A stretch of DNA of 64,000 nt from JALZKA01 sp033856515. Its GTDB lineage: Bacteria > Actinomycetota > Thermoleophilia > Solirubrobacterales > 70-9. Under the pieces are notes generated by a model. The model ran no database searches. It had not been told where the DNA came from and saw only the letters and a program-made list of their open reading frames with translations. The translations under genes were made by a program, and so were the position numbers. Position 1 is the first letter of the stretch, and the number at the start of each line of letters is the position of its first letter. Below, piece by piece: positions 16,962 to 25,962 of the stretch. The DNA lies in contig JAWVEY010000034.1 of the NCBI GenBank assembly GCA_033856515.1, positions 62,001 to 126,000 of the forward strand. Reading direction: 5' to 3'.

Positions 16962-18425
16962 TCACCATCTTGAGGTGATGACCTTCTTGCGCGTGTAGAA
17001 CTCGACCGCGTCGTTGCCGTTCGCGTGGAGGTCGCCGTCGATCGAGTCCTTCCAGCCGGAGAAGGGGAACCAGGCGACCGGCGCGGCAACCCCGACGTTG
17101 ACGCCGATCATGCCCGCCTCGACGCCGAAGCGGTAGTTCCGCGCCGCCTTGCCTGAGGTCGTGAAGATCGAACCGGCGTTTCCGTAACGCGAGCCGTTCA
17201 CGAACTCGAGCGCCTCGTCAAGGTCGCCGGCACGAACGATCGTGAGGAGCGGACCGAAGAGCTCCTCGCGGGCAAGGTCCGACTCATGGTCCGATGTCTC
17301 GACGATCGAGGGGCCGATGAGCGTCCCGCCGGGCCCACCGTCCTCCGGGCCGAGCTCACGCCCGTCCAGAACCACGTCTTCCGCCGCTTCGAGAGCACCA
17401 ACGATCCGTTCGCGCGCTTCCGGACCCACGAGCGGGCAGACCTCGACGCCGTCTGCGTCGCCAGGCCCAACGCCCAGGTCTGATGCCGCGGTCCGAAGGG
17501 CGTCGAGGACCTCATCCTGCCGCGCCTCGTCGCCGACGAGAACCGCGACCGATCCGGCGAGACAACGCTGCCCGCCTGCCCCGAACGACGAGCTCATGAT
17601 CGCCGGGATCGACGTCTCGAGGTTCGCGTCGGGCATGACGACGAGCGAGTTCTTCGCCCCGCCGAGGGCTTGGACGCGCTTGCCCGTCGCGGCCGAGCGC
17701 TCGGCGACCATCCGCGCGGTCGACGCCTGTCCGACGAACGAGACTGCGTTGATGTCGGAGTGGTCGAGGATCGCTGAGACCGCGTCGCGCGCGCCGTGGA
17801 CGAGGTTGACGACGCCCGCGGGGATCTCGTCTACATCTGCGATCAACTCGACGATGCGCTCGGAGGGGCGCGGGTCGCGCTCGGACGGCTTCAGGATGAA
17901 GGTGTTGCCGCAGGCGATCGCGTAAGGCAGGAACCAGAGCGGGATCATCGCCGGGAAGTTGAACGGCGTGATCGCGGCGCACACGCCGACGGGCTGGCGG
18001 ATCAACTCGACGTCGATGCCGGTCGCGACGCCCTCGAGGTTCTCGCCCTTGAGGAGGTGGGGGATGCCGCAGGCGGCTTCGGTGGACTCGATGCCGCGCA
18101 GCACCTCCCCGCGGGCGTCGTCGAGCGTCTTGCCCATGTCTTCGGTGACAAGGCGCGCAATCTCCTCATGGTTGGCCCAGAGCGCCTCGCGCATAGCCAT
18201 CACGGCACGGGCCCGCTTCTGCGGCGGCGTCGCCCGCCACGCCGGATAGGCCTCCCGCGCAGCCTTGACGGCTGCGTCTACGTCGGCCTCCCCCGAGAGC
18301 GGGACCAGGGCGGCCACCTCGCCCGTGGCAGGGTTCACGTCGTCGAGAGCTTCGGAGGTCGAGGCGTCGACCCAGCCGCCGCCGATGAAGTTGCGAAGAG
18401 TTCGGGTTTCAGTGGCTTCAGACAT
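16962..18425 (-). CDS. mmsA: CoA-acylating methylmalonate-semialdehyde dehydrogenase
   Basis: MmsA/IolA converts methylmalonate or malonate semialdehyde to propionyl- or acetyl-CoA with NAD and CoA, releasing CO2; it serves valine, thymine, beta-alanine and inositol breakdown. The protein (487 residues from ATG 18425; two GTGs lie just upstream) opens with FIGGGWVDA. It has the MMSDH-type sequence ALGGAKNSLVVMPDA in place of the Glu-containing motif of hydrolytic aldehyde dehydrogenases. Catalytic Cys is in GAGGQRCLAGS. These features separate it from the other two aldehyde dehydrogenases here. It is followed 10 bp later by the FAD oxidoreductase. A link to beta-alanine catabolism through the aminotransferase at 27329 is possible but unproven. 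Confidence 0.92.
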   Translation of the reverse strand: MSEATETRTLRNFIGGGWVDASTSEALDDVNPATGEVAALVPLSGEADVDAAVKAAREAYPAWRATPPQKRARAVMAMREALWANHEEIARLVTEDMGKTLDDARGEVLRGIESTEAACGIPHLLKGENLEGVATGIDVELIRQPVGVCAAITPFNFPAMIPLWFLPYAIACGNTFILKPSERDPRPSERIVELIADVDEIPAGVVNLVHGARDAVSAILDHSDINAVSFVGQASTARMVAERSAATGKRVQALGGAKNSLVVMPDANLETSIPAIMSSSFGAGGQRCLAGSVAVLVGDEARQDEVLDALRTAASDLGVGPGDADGVEVCPLVGPEARERIVGALEAAEDVVLDGRELGPEDGGPGGTLIGPSIVETSDHESDLAREELFGPLLTIVRAGDLDEALEFVNGSRYGNAGSIFTTSGKAARNYRFGVEAGMIGVNVGVAAPVAWFPFSGWKDSIDGDLHANGNDAVEFYTRKKVITSRW

Positions 18426-18568
18426 CACCACGGATTGTGACTGGTCGGCCTATGCCGAAACGTCCAAAACGACATCGGCGCGTTGGATCGGAGAGAGCGA
18501 CGATTGACGTCTCGGCCGAACAAAAGCGCGGACATCCTGGACGTCGACATCGAGTAGCTTCGCGCCGG

Positions 18569-19420
18569 ATGCGCGACTGGCCGCCCATCAGCTCTCCGGA
18601 CGTCCTCGCGTGGATGGCTCTGGACGACGACGAATGGCTGCGGGCCGTAATGGCGCGCGGGGGCGAGGTCGAGATGCCCCCGTTCACCGAAGCGGCCTAC
18701 CAGTTCGGGCTCGCCTACCCATGGGACCGGCCTGCCCACTCGTACCTCCTGCGCGGCGGCGAGGTCCGGCCGATCGCGGACGTCGACCTGAAGGCCTTCA
18801 CCGCCGACCGCCATCCGCTGGTCACGTTCGGCGCCAACGGCGCCCCCCACCGGCTCGTTGAACGCTTCGGCGAGTTCCCCGACCCGGCCGATCGTGATGT
18901 CCTCGTGCTCGTCGGCCACCTAGACGGATTCGACGTCGGAGCGAACGTCGTCCCGGTGCCCTACGGGGCGGTCCCGGCCGTTCTGTTCCATTCCCCAGAT
19001 ACCAGGGTCCGCGCAGCGATTATCTGGTTGACCCCGCTCCAGGTCGAGACGGTCGTCTTCGCCGAGCTCGGATACCGGATCGGCCGGCTCGATCACGCAA
19101 AATTCGAGATCGACGAGGCGGACGTCGGGATCGACACGGTGTTCGCCTTCATCGGGCGGACAGGCGCACTGCGCCTGTCCGGTGAGCCGGTGGCCCTGGC
19201 AGCGGTGCCCGCGCGTGACCGCACGGTCCGCGCCATGACTCAGGAGGAGCTGCTCCAAGCGCTCGGCCTGCTGGCCTTCGGCCCCGGGACGACCCCGCGC
19301 GATCTCGCCAAGCGCTGCTTCGAGGATCACGGCTCAGTGGTGGAGGCGCTGCTGCCACACACGGCCCCGACCGCGCTGCATCTCCCGGCTGAGAGCTGGA
19401 CGCCGTATCCGGTCGAATGA
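18569..19420 (+). CDS. Conserved-looking protein of unknown function
   Basis: I do not recognise this protein. From ATG 18569 (MRDWPPISSPDVLAW) it has 283 residues, is soluble and rather acidic, and has no signal peptide or membrane segment. Segments such as GRTGALRLSGEPVALAAVP and the C-terminal LPAESWTPYPVE read like a folded mixed alpha/beta protein, and codon use is like its neighbours. The frame is open back to a GTG at 18437, but the extra 44 residues are Arg-rich and unlike the rest. It is divergent from mmsA with about 140 bp between starts and convergent with the next aldehyde dehydrogenase. Start choice is uncertain because no clear Shine-Dalgarno is present. Confidence 0.6.
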   Translation: MRDWPPISSPDVLAWMALDDDEWLRAVMARGGEVEMPPFTEAAYQFGLAYPWDRPAHSYLLRGGEVRPIADVDLKAFTADRHPLVTFGANGAPHRLVERFGEFPDPADRDVLVLVGHLDGFDVGANVVPVPYGAVPAVLFHSPDTRVRAAIIWLTPLQVETVVFAELGYRIGRLDHAKFEIDEADVGIDTVFAFIGRTGALRLSGEPVALAAVPARDRTVRAMTQEELLQALGLLAFGPGTTPRDLAKRCFEDHGSVVEALLPHTAPTALHLPAESWTPYPVE

Positions 19421-19457
19421 GATCCGACTATCCCTGACCAGAGACTGCGCGAGCAGG

Positions 19458-20960
19458 CTACGCGCCGGCGCCGTCGCCGGGTGCGCCGTCGCCCGATGCG
19501 TACGGGTACCACCAGTCCTTGACCGCGAGCTCCGTCTCGATGTGGACGTGCTTGGTCTCCTGGAACGCCTCCAGGCCCTCGCGGCCGAGCTCGCGTCCGA
19601 GGCCCGACTGCTTGAAGCCGCCGAACGGCCCGGCGTCGTTATCGGTCAGGGGATCGTTGAACCAGACCGTTCCGGACTTGATCTCGCGCATGCAGCGCAA
19701 AATGTTCCGCAGATCGCGCGTATAGATATTTGCGCCGAGGCCGAACTGCGTCCCGTTCGCGAGGTCGATCGCCTCGTCGAGCGACTTGACGGGCACGATC
19801 GGCGCAACCGGGCCGAATGTCTCCTGGCGCAGGAGGTCGGTCTCGGGCGCCAGGCCCGTGACGACGGTGGGGGCGTAGAAGTGGCCGCGGTCATGGCCGG
19901 CGCGGTCGCCGCCTGTGAGCACTTCGGCGCCGGCGGCAACGGCCGCCTCGACCTGCGCGACGACCTTGTCGCGCTGTGGCGCAGAGACCATCGGCCCGAT
20001 ATCCGTCGCCTCGTCGGTCGGGTCGCCGACCACGAGAGAGTTGGTGTGATCGACGAACGCGGCGACGTAATCGTCGTAGATGTCCTCCATCACGTAGAAG
20101 CGCTCGGCCGAGGTGCAGACCTGGCCCGCGTTGAGATAGGCGGCCCAGGCTCCGCCGCGCGCGGCCACCTCGATCTCGGCGGCGACGTCGGAGCAGACGA
20201 TGAACGGGTCCTTCCCGCCCATCTCCAAGTTCACGCGGGCCATGCGGTCGATGCACGCGGCGGCGACCTTCTTCCCGGTCTCGATAGAGCCGGTGAAGGC
20301 GACGCCGTCGATTCCCTCGTGCGAGGCGATCGCGCCGCCGACCTCGCCCGCCCCGGCGACGATGTTGACGGCGCCCGGTGGCATGTGGTCAAAGACGTCG
20401 GCGATGGCGAGGGTCGAGAGGGGCGTCACCTCGGACGGCTTGCAGACCGCCGAGTTGCCCGCGGCGAGCGCCGGGGCGAGCTTCCAGGCGAGCAGGAGAA
20501 GCGGGTAGTTCCACGGCACGATGCAGCCGATGACGCCCAGGGCGTCCTTGACGACAAGTGCAAGCTGGGTCGGCTCGATCGGACGGATCACCCGCCCGGC
20601 AGAGTCGCGGCCGATCTCGGCGTAATAGTCAAACGCCGCGGCCACCCAGCCGACCTCGTCGGCGTTCTCGATCACGGGCTTCCCGCCCTCCGACGTCATG
20701 AGCGCCGCCAGCTCGTCGGTCCGCGCGCGGAGCTTCGACGCCACCTCGTGGAGCATGTCGGCGCGCTCGGTCGCGGGTGTCGGCTCCCAGGTCTTAAAAC
20801 CGCTTCGCGCGGCGGCGACGGCAGCATCTACCTGTTCCGTAGAGGCGCCTTGAAGCGTCGCGATCACCGCTTCGGTGAACGGATTTTCGACCTCGATGGC
20901 GTCGCCTTCTCCGGCGACCTTTTCGCCACCGATGAGGAGGTTCGACTCAGGACTGGCCAT
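19458..20960 (-). CDS. NAD(P)-dependent aldehyde dehydrogenase, betaine/aminobutyraldehyde-type
   Basis: A class-9/10-like aldehyde dehydrogenase that oxidises small amino- or betaine-aldehydes. From ATG 20960 (MASPESNLLIGGEKVAG) it has 500 residues. The catalytic Glu is in LEMGGKDPFIV and catalytic Cys in NAGQVCTSAERF. The cofactor segment GVIGCIVPWNYPLLL and the C-terminal GPFGGFKQSGLGRELG match betaine-aldehyde and gamma-aminobutyraldehyde dehydrogenases. An upstream frame extension to 21017 adds 19 residues that do not look like the family. Together with the aminotransferase at 27329 and the succinate-semialdehyde dehydrogenase at 31554, it could convert 4-aminobutanal to GABA (inference). 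It is divergent from the sigma-regulator operon. Confidence 0.88.
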   Translation of the reverse strand: MASPESNLLIGGEKVAGEGDAIEVENPFTEAVIATLQGASTEQVDAAVAAARSGFKTWEPTPATERADMLHEVASKLRARTDELAALMTSEGGKPVIENADEVGWVAAAFDYYAEIGRDSAGRVIRPIEPTQLALVVKDALGVIGCIVPWNYPLLLLAWKLAPALAAGNSAVCKPSEVTPLSTLAIADVFDHMPPGAVNIVAGAGEVGGAIASHEGIDGVAFTGSIETGKKVAAACIDRMARVNLEMGGKDPFIVCSDVAAEIEVAARGGAWAAYLNAGQVCTSAERFYVMEDIYDDYVAAFVDHTNSLVVGDPTDEATDIGPMVSAPQRDKVVAQVEAAVAAGAEVLTGGDRAGHDRGHFYAPTVVTGLAPETDLLRQETFGPVAPIVPVKSLDEAIDLANGTQFGLGANIYTRDLRNILRCMREIKSGTVWFNDPLTDNDAGPFGGFKQSGLGRELGREGLEAFQETKHVHIETELAVKDWWYPYASGDGAPGDGAGA

Positions 20961-20987
20961 CGCGGGCGATGGTATCCGCCCTCCCCG

Positions 20988-21014
20988 GTTTAGACCCCCC
21001 GAGTCGGTGGTAGT
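20988..21014 (+). promoter_or_regulatory. Weak SigB/SigF-type promoter candidate upstream of rsbV-like gene
   Basis: GTTTAG at 20988-20993 followed after 15 nt by GGTAGT at 21009-21014 resembles the GTTTAA / GGGTAT pattern of general-stress sigma factors, about 78 bp before the STAS gene start. The -10 half deviates from consensus at three of six positions. Such modules often autoregulate, which makes the site plausible, but the match alone is weak. Confidence 0.3.
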
Positions 21015-21091
21015 CATATTCAGTGTTAAAGCTCGTGCGTCTCGGCAGGGCGCGGAGGCTTAACAGCCTTCGTTCTGGATATCCTCGCGAC

Positions 21092-21457
21092 ATGGACGTG
21101 GTGGGAGAAGTCCGCACTGAAGCGGGCGGAGAGGGCATCGAGATCGTCGTGCTCGAAGGCGAGCACGATCTCGGCACGCTCCCCCAGGTCCGCGAGGCGT
21201 TCGAGGCGACCGCCGACGAAGAGAAGGCTCTCATCATCGACCTTTCGTCAGCGACTTTTGTCGACTCGTCAATTCTCGGCGCCGTGCTGGATGCGCGGCG
21301 TGTCGCAGGTGAGGCTGATCGCGGATTCGCCGTCGCATGTGACGGCGCGGCCGAACCGGTTCGCCGCGTGCTCGAGGTGACGGGGTTGGCGGAGGAGCTT
21401 CCCGTGCACCCGAACCGCGAGGCGGCGCTCGAGGCGCTGGCCGTCGCCCCCACCTGA
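21092..21457 (+). CDS. Anti-sigma factor antagonist (STAS domain, RsbV/SpoIIAA-like)
   Basis: STAS antagonists bind the anti-sigma kinase when unphosphorylated and free the sigma factor; phosphorylation of a conserved serine switches them off. The 121-residue product is one STAS domain. IIDLSSATFVDSSILGAVLDA gives the conserved Asp58-Ser59-Ser60 site, where Ser59 or Ser60 is the likely phosphoacceptor. ATG 21092 is preferred because it yields a normal STAS N-terminus; the longer frame begins at 21023. It is 10 bp from the anti-sigma gene and two genes away from a convergent SigB/SigF-type sigma gene, forming a complete partner-switching set. Confidence 0.9.
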   Translation: MDVVGEVRTEAGGEGIEIVVLEGEHDLGTLPQVREAFEATADEEKALIIDLSSATFVDSSILGAVLDARRVAGEADRGFAVACDGAAEPVRRVLEVTGLAEELPVHPNREAALEALAVAPT

Positions 21458-21467
21458 GGGCGACGAA

Positions 21468-22298
21468 ATGACTGTGCCCGCAACCGAGCTCCACATGGCT
21501 CTCGCGGCCAAGCCGGAGAACCTCGCGCTCGTGCGCCAAGCGCTTTCCGGGCTCGCGGACGGCGTCTCGATCCCCGAGCGTCCCCTGGCCGACCTGAAGC
21601 AGATCGCCACCGAGGCGTGCATGAACGCGGTCGTCCACGCATACCCCGGCCGCGACGACGGGCGGATCGAGGTCTCGGCGATTGCCGCGAATGGCGAGGT
21701 CGAGCTGCGAGTACGTGACTGGGGCGTCGGCTTTCGGCCCCGCCCCGGGCAGGACGACGGGTCCCTCCACCTGGGCCTGCCGCTGATCGCCTCCGTGGTT
21801 GACTCCTTCGCCATCGAAAGTCCCGAAGGCGGTGGCACCGCGCTTATCGCGAGGGTGCGCATGACCGAGGACGACGACGACGAGGTGCAAGCGGATAGCC
21901 CTCCCGCTCCAAAGGAGGCGGAGGTCGCGATCGACGCAGGCGCCGCCGCGAAGCCAGTCATCGCCAGGGTCCTTGCCATCGCGGCGACCAGGGCGGGTTT
22001 CTCGCTCGACCGCATGTCCGACGGCATCCTGATGGGGGACGTAATCGCTGCCGGCGCCAAGGACGACTTCGCCGAAGGCCGCGTGGGCATCGAGATCGAG
22101 GCGTGCGGGCCGAACCTATGCCTGCGCGTCGGGCCGTTTCAGCCCGGTGGGGCGAAGCGCATGCTCGATCATATGGAGCTTCCCGGCATGGGCGTCTCCA
22201 TCGCCAAGCTCGCCGATCGCGTCGAGATAGTCGAGGGCGACCACGGCGAATTAATCTCGATCGAGATCTCGCCGGGCGTAGCCGCGCAGCCTGCCTGA
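21468..22298 (+). CDS. Anti-sigma kinase, RsbW-like, with second degenerate domain
   Basis: RsbW-type GHKL ATPases bind and inactivate a stress sigma factor and phosphorylate the STAS antagonist. Residues 1-132 hold the kinase domain: N box E49ACMNAVVHAY with Asn53 as Mg ligand, G1 box RDWGVGF (84-89), and GLPLIASVVD for the G2/lid end. An acidic linker DDDDE (135-139) follows. Residues 160-270 repeat the fold pattern: an IARVLAIAATRAGFSLDRMSDGI helix, PNLCLRVGPF strand, and GMGVSIAKLADRVEIVEGDHG, which parallels the first domain's GLPLIASVVDSFAIESPEGG. It lacks the N-box Asn and G1 motif. At 276 residues the protein is about twice usual RsbW length. Its stop is 4 bp from that of the convergent sigma gene. 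Confidence 0.87.
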   Translation: MTVPATELHMALAAKPENLALVRQALSGLADGVSIPERPLADLKQIATEACMNAVVHAYPGRDDGRIEVSAIAANGEVELRVRDWGVGFRPRPGQDDGSLHLGLPLIASVVDSFAIESPEGGGTALIARVRMTEDDDDEVQADSPPAPKEAEVAIDAGAAAKPVIARVLAIAATRAGFSLDRMSDGILMGDVIAAGAKDDFAEGRVGIEIEACGPNLCLRVGPFQPGGAKRMLDHMELPGMGVSIAKLADRVEIVEGDHGELISIEISPGVAAQPA

Positions 22299-22302
22299 GC
22301 GC

Positions 22303-23073
22303 CTAATCCGTGACTTGGGCGCGGACCGCGTCGAGCGCGCGCCGCAGGAGCCTGGAGACGTGCATCTGCGAGATGCCGACTTTGGTGGCGATCTCCGATT
22401 GGGTCAGGTCCTCGACGAAGCGGAGGTGGAGAATCATCCGCTCGCGCTCGGGCAGGAGATCGAGGGTGCGGCTGATCGCCTCGCCGTACTCGACCGTCTC
22501 GTACGAGGGGTCCTCGTCGCCCAGGGTGTCGACGAGCGTCGCCGCGTCCTCGTCGGGACCGACCGTGGCGTCGAGGGAATAGGGGCGCCGGGCGCTTGCA
22601 GCCTCCATCGCTTCGAGCACCTCTTCGACGTCGAGCCCGGTGTGCTCAGCGACGTCAGCTGCGGTCGGCACTCGCTGGATCTTCGCCGGAAGGTCGTCGA
22701 CAGCCCGCTCCACCTGGGCGATCCGCTCCTGCAGCCCCCGCGGCAGGTGGACCTGCCGGCCACGGTCGCGAAAGTGGCGCTTGATCTCGCCCAGGATCGT
22801 GGGGGCCGCATAGCTCGCAAAGGTGTAGCCCAGCGTCGGGTCGAAGCCCTCGATCGCTTTGACCAGGCCCAGGCTCGCGACCTGATGTAGGTCCTCGGTC
22901 GGCTCGGGCCCGCCGGCGTAGCGGTTGGCCAAGCTTCGCGCGAGCGGCAAGAAGCGGTTGACCAGCTCCTCCCGCAACACGGGGCTGCGCTCCTTCGCGT
23001 AACGCTCGAGCAGCACCTTTTCGTCGACGAGCTGCTCGTCAACACCGGGTACGGCTTCCATCCCCGTGCTCAT
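22303..23073 (-). CDS. RNA polymerase sigma factor, SigB/SigF/SigG family
   Basis: A group 3 sigma-70 factor that directs RNA polymerase to stress or developmental promoters. The product (256 residues from ATG 23073; GTG 23079 is an alternative) has region 2 with LVNRFLPLARSLANRYAGG and the core-binding/-10 segment FDPTLGYTFASYAAPTILGEIKRHFRD, region 3 PTAADVAEHTGLDVEEV, and region 4 with LPERERMILHLRFVEDLTQSEIA and the HTH VGISQMHVSRLLRRAL. These are signatures of the SigB/F/G subgroup. Its gene is tail-to-tail with the RsbV/RsbW-like pair, not in their operon. It lies 66 bp downstream of potC on the same strand, so read-through from the polyamine operon is possible. Confidence 0.95.
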   Translation of the reverse strand: MSTGMEAVPGVDEQLVDEKVLLERYAKERSPVLREELVNRFLPLARSLANRYAGGPEPTEDLHQVASLGLVKAIEGFDPTLGYTFASYAAPTILGEIKRHFRDRGRQVHLPRGLQERIAQVERAVDDLPAKIQRVPTAADVAEHTGLDVEEVLEAMEAASARRPYSLDATVGPDEDAATLVDTLGDEDPSYETVEYGEAISRTLDLLPERERMILHLRFVEDLTQSEIATKVGISQMHVSRLLRRALDAVRAQVTD

Positions 23074-23096
23074 CGGCACTGATTATGAAGACCACC

Positions 23097-23123
23097 GGAC
23101 GGATAACCGCCGATCATCCGTCC
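23097..23123 (-). terminator. Hairpin between potC and the sigma gene
   Basis: GGACGGAT (23097-23104) and ATCCGTCC (23116-23123) form a perfect 8-bp stem with an 11-nt loop, just after the potC stop on the minus strand. No U-run follows, so termination would be weak or Rho-assisted. It may separate potADBC from the sigma gene or leave some read-through. Confidence 0.5.
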
Positions 23124-23138
23124 AGATTAACTGGCTTA

Positions 23139-23963
23139 TCAGCCAGGTTCTGGGGCCACGGAAGCCATCCGCTCCGCCCGCCGCTGCTGCCAGAGCACCG
23201 CGACGATCGCCACCACGGTGACCATGAAGAGCATCGTGGCAAGAACGTTGACCTGGACCGGGATGCCCCGGAGCGCGACGCCGTAGACGTAAAGCGGGAA
23301 GGTCACGGTTGAACCGGAGTTGAAGTTCGAGATCACGAAATCGTCGATCGAAAGCGCGAAAGCGAGCAGGCCCGCTGCAGCAACGCCGGGCATGATCAAG
23401 GGGAGCGTGATCTTCCTGAATGTGGTCCACGGGCCTGCGCCCAAGTCGCGCGCCGCCTCCTCGAGCGAGCGGTCGAACCCGATCAACCGCGAGCGCACCA
23501 CGACCACGACAAAGGAGATCGAGAACATGATGTGCGCGATCAGGAGGGTCGTGAAGCCGAGCGGTAGCGAGTAAACGATGAACATCGAGAGCAGCGCCGC
23601 GCCGATGACGATCTCCGGCGAGGCCATCGGCAGGATGATCAGCAGGTTCGCCGCCTTGCGCCCGCGGAACTGGTAGCGGACCAGGGCAAGCGCCATGGCG
23701 GTGCCGATGGCGGTCGATGCCAGCGTCGCCAGGGCGGCCAGCTTGAGCGAAGTGAGGAGCGATTCGTTCAGCGCGTCGATGGAGAACGCGTCGCGCCAGT
23801 AATCGAGGGTGAAGCCATCGTTGAGCCCGAATGTGAGCTTTCCGGAGGGAGTGTCGCCGAACGAGAAGACGGCGATCACCATGATTGGGATCAGCATGTA
23901 GGCGACGGCCAGGCAGGCAAAGATGATCAGCGCGTTGCGCTTGAGCCACTCCCAAGCCCTCAT
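23139..23963 (-). CDS. potC: Spermidine/putrescine ABC transporter permease PotC
   Basis: PotC is one of two membrane subunits of the polyamine ABC importer. The 274-residue protein has about six hydrophobic segments, starting LIIFACLAVAYMLIPIMVIAV. The EAA loop that docks on the ATPase is EEAARDLGAGPWTTFRKI followed by TLPLIMPG. It is the last gene of the minus-strand operon potA-potD-potB-potC; ATG 23963 lies 4 bp after the potB stop. A hairpin follows the gene. Substrate specificity among putrescine, spermidine and other cations cannot be set from the permease alone. Confidence 0.93.
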   Translation of the reverse strand: MRAWEWLKRNALIIFACLAVAYMLIPIMVIAVFSFGDTPSGKLTFGLNDGFTLDYWRDAFSIDALNESLLTSLKLAALATLASTAIGTAMALALVRYQFRGRKAANLLIILPMASPEIVIGAALLSMFIVYSLPLGFTTLLIAHIMFSISFVVVVVRSRLIGFDRSLEEAARDLGAGPWTTFRKITLPLIMPGVAAAGLLAFALSIDDFVISNFNSGSTVTFPLYVYGVALRGIPVQVNVLATMLFMVTVVAIVAVLWQQRRAERMASVAPEPG

Positions 23964-23967
23964 CGGA

Positions 23968-24843
23968 TCAGTCCTCGTCCTCTGCGCCCATGAACGCTTC
24001 CGTGCCGGCCAGCCTGATGTAGATCAGGACCGTGATCAAGATGGCGGCCATCATCATGAATGACAGCGCCGCCGCCTCCGGGTAGTCGCGCTCCACCAGG
24101 TAGAGCGATTGAATCTTGTTCCCGATCATCGCCTGCCCGGTGCCCCCGAGGAGTTGCGCGTTCACGTAGTCGCCGAACGCGGGGATGAAGGTCAGCAGCA
24201 CGCCGGCGACGATTCCCGGCGCGGTGAGCGGCAGCGTCACCTTGCGGAAGGTCGTGCGCGCGGACGCGTAAAGGTCCTTCGACGCCTCGATCAGCCTGCC
24301 GTCGAGCTGCTCGAGGCTCGCGTAGATGGGCAGGATCATGAACGGCAAGAAGTTGTACGTGAGCCCCGCTATCACAGCCGCGGGGGTCGCTAAGAGCCGC
24401 CCGTCCTCCGGAAGGACCCCGATCGTCTTGAGGAAGTCGACGACCGGGCTCGAGTCGCTGAGGATCGTCTTCCACCCGATTGTCCGGATCAGATAGGTGG
24501 TGAAGAAAGGCGCGATCACCGCGAACAGGAAGATCAAGCGCCACCTCGGGGAGATTTTGAAGGCGATCGCGTAAGAGAGGGGGTAGGCGATCAGAAGCGC
24601 GATCAGCGTGGCCGCTCCGGAGTAGTAGATCGTGCGAATGATCTGTGAGCCGCGGCCATCGAGCGCGTCGGAGAAGTTCGACCACTCCCAGGTGAAGGCG
24701 AACCCGCCGCTCGCCAGCGAGCCTGAGCGAAGCGCCATCTCGCCCATGAAGTACATGGGGACGACGAAGAACAGGACCAGCCAGATAACGCCCGGGCCCA
24801 ACAGGCCCGCGGGGATGAGACCGCCTTTGCGGGAGCTGCTCAA
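23968..24843 (-). CDS. potB: Spermidine/putrescine ABC transporter permease PotB
   Basis: PotB pairs with PotC to form the polyamine channel. The 291-residue protein begins MSSSRKGGLIPAGLLGPG and then a hydrophobic segment VIWLVLFFVVPMYFM; about six membrane segments follow. The EAA motif is EASKDLYASARTTFRKV with TLPLTAPGIVAG. Start is a TTG at 24843, preceded by GGGGTGA, which overlaps the potD stop region; the gap from potD is 4 bp. Tight spacing implies translational coupling within the operon. Confidence 0.93.
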   Translation of the reverse strand: MSSSRKGGLIPAGLLGPGVIWLVLFFVVPMYFMGEMALRSGSLASGGFAFTWEWSNFSDALDGRGSQIIRTIYYSGAATLIALLIAYPLSYAIAFKISPRWRLIFLFAVIAPFFTTYLIRTIGWKTILSDSSPVVDFLKTIGVLPEDGRLLATPAAVIAGLTYNFLPFMILPIYASLEQLDGRLIEASKDLYASARTTFRKVTLPLTAPGIVAGVLLTFIPAFGDYVNAQLLGGTGQAMIGNKIQSLYLVERDYPEAAALSFMMMAAILITVLIYIRLAGTEAFMGAEDED

Positions 24844-24847
24844 GCGT

Positions 24848-25962
24848 TCACCCCGAGACTACGTCTTCGAACGCCCCGGTGATGTCCTCCGCGCTCTCAA
24901 CCGGCGGGTTCACCTGGGCCGTGCAGTCCTTGGTGAACTCCTCGTCAGGGAAGATGAGGGGGTCACTCGCCAGCCCCTTGTCGCCCTCTTTTAAGAAGAT
25001 CTCCTTGACCCCGTCCACCGGGGTCACGTAATTGATGTAGGCGGTAATCGGCGCCTGGACCTCAGGCTCGTACACGTAGTTCATGTACTCGAGCGCGGCA
25101 GGCGTGTTCGGCGCCCCGACGGGGATCACCATGTTGTCCGTCCAGAGCATGCAGCCCTCGTCGGGCATCCGCCACTCGGCGTTGTCATTGGAGATCAGGT
25201 AGCCGTCGCCGGACCAGCCAATCGAGGCGACCGAGTTGCCGCTGGTGATGTCCTCGGTGTAGTCATTGCCGGTGAAGCGCCTGATCTGCCCGTCGTCCAC
25301 CGCACCTTGGATCTTTTCGACCGCCGCCATCCAGTCTTCGGTCGTGGCATCGGCCGGATCGACGCCGTCGGCCTTCATCACGAGCGGCACTGTGTCGCGC
25401 ATCTCGTCGAGCATCGTCACCCGGCCCTTGTACTTGGGGTCGAAGAGGTCGTTGATCGAGGTGATGTCGGGCGCCTCTTCGGTGTCTACCCAGATCCCGG
25501 TCATGCCGCTTTGCCACGGGATCGAGAACTTGCGATCCGGGTCGAGCTCGGAGCTGACGATGCCGGGACGGATGTTCTCGAACACCGTGGGCAGGTCTTT
25601 GTGCTCGACCTCCTGGAGATAGCCGAGGTCGTACATCTGCTTGGCCATCCAGTCGGTGACGACCATGATGCTGCGATCACCCGACTCGCCCTGGTCGAGC
25701 AGCGGCTGGACCTTGCCGAAGAACGCCGTGTTGGAGTTGATGTCTTCGATGTACTCGATCTCAACCCCGGTGCGGTCAGTGAACTGGGCAAGCGAGTTGT
25801 CCTTGCCCGGGTCGACGTAACCGGGCCAGTTGGAGATAACGAGCTCGCCCTCAACCTGGCCGTTGTCGGCGGTTTCGACGTTGCCCGCGTTCCCGGCGCC
25901 CACGATCCCGCCGCAGGCGCTCAACCCGAGCGCCAGGGCGACGGCGACGAGCGCTCGTCGTG

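Noticed and set aside
19542..20993. Plus-strand open frame of 483 codons opposite the aldehyde dehydrogenase
   Set aside because: Arg/Gly/Asp-rich shadow of a well-supported gene.
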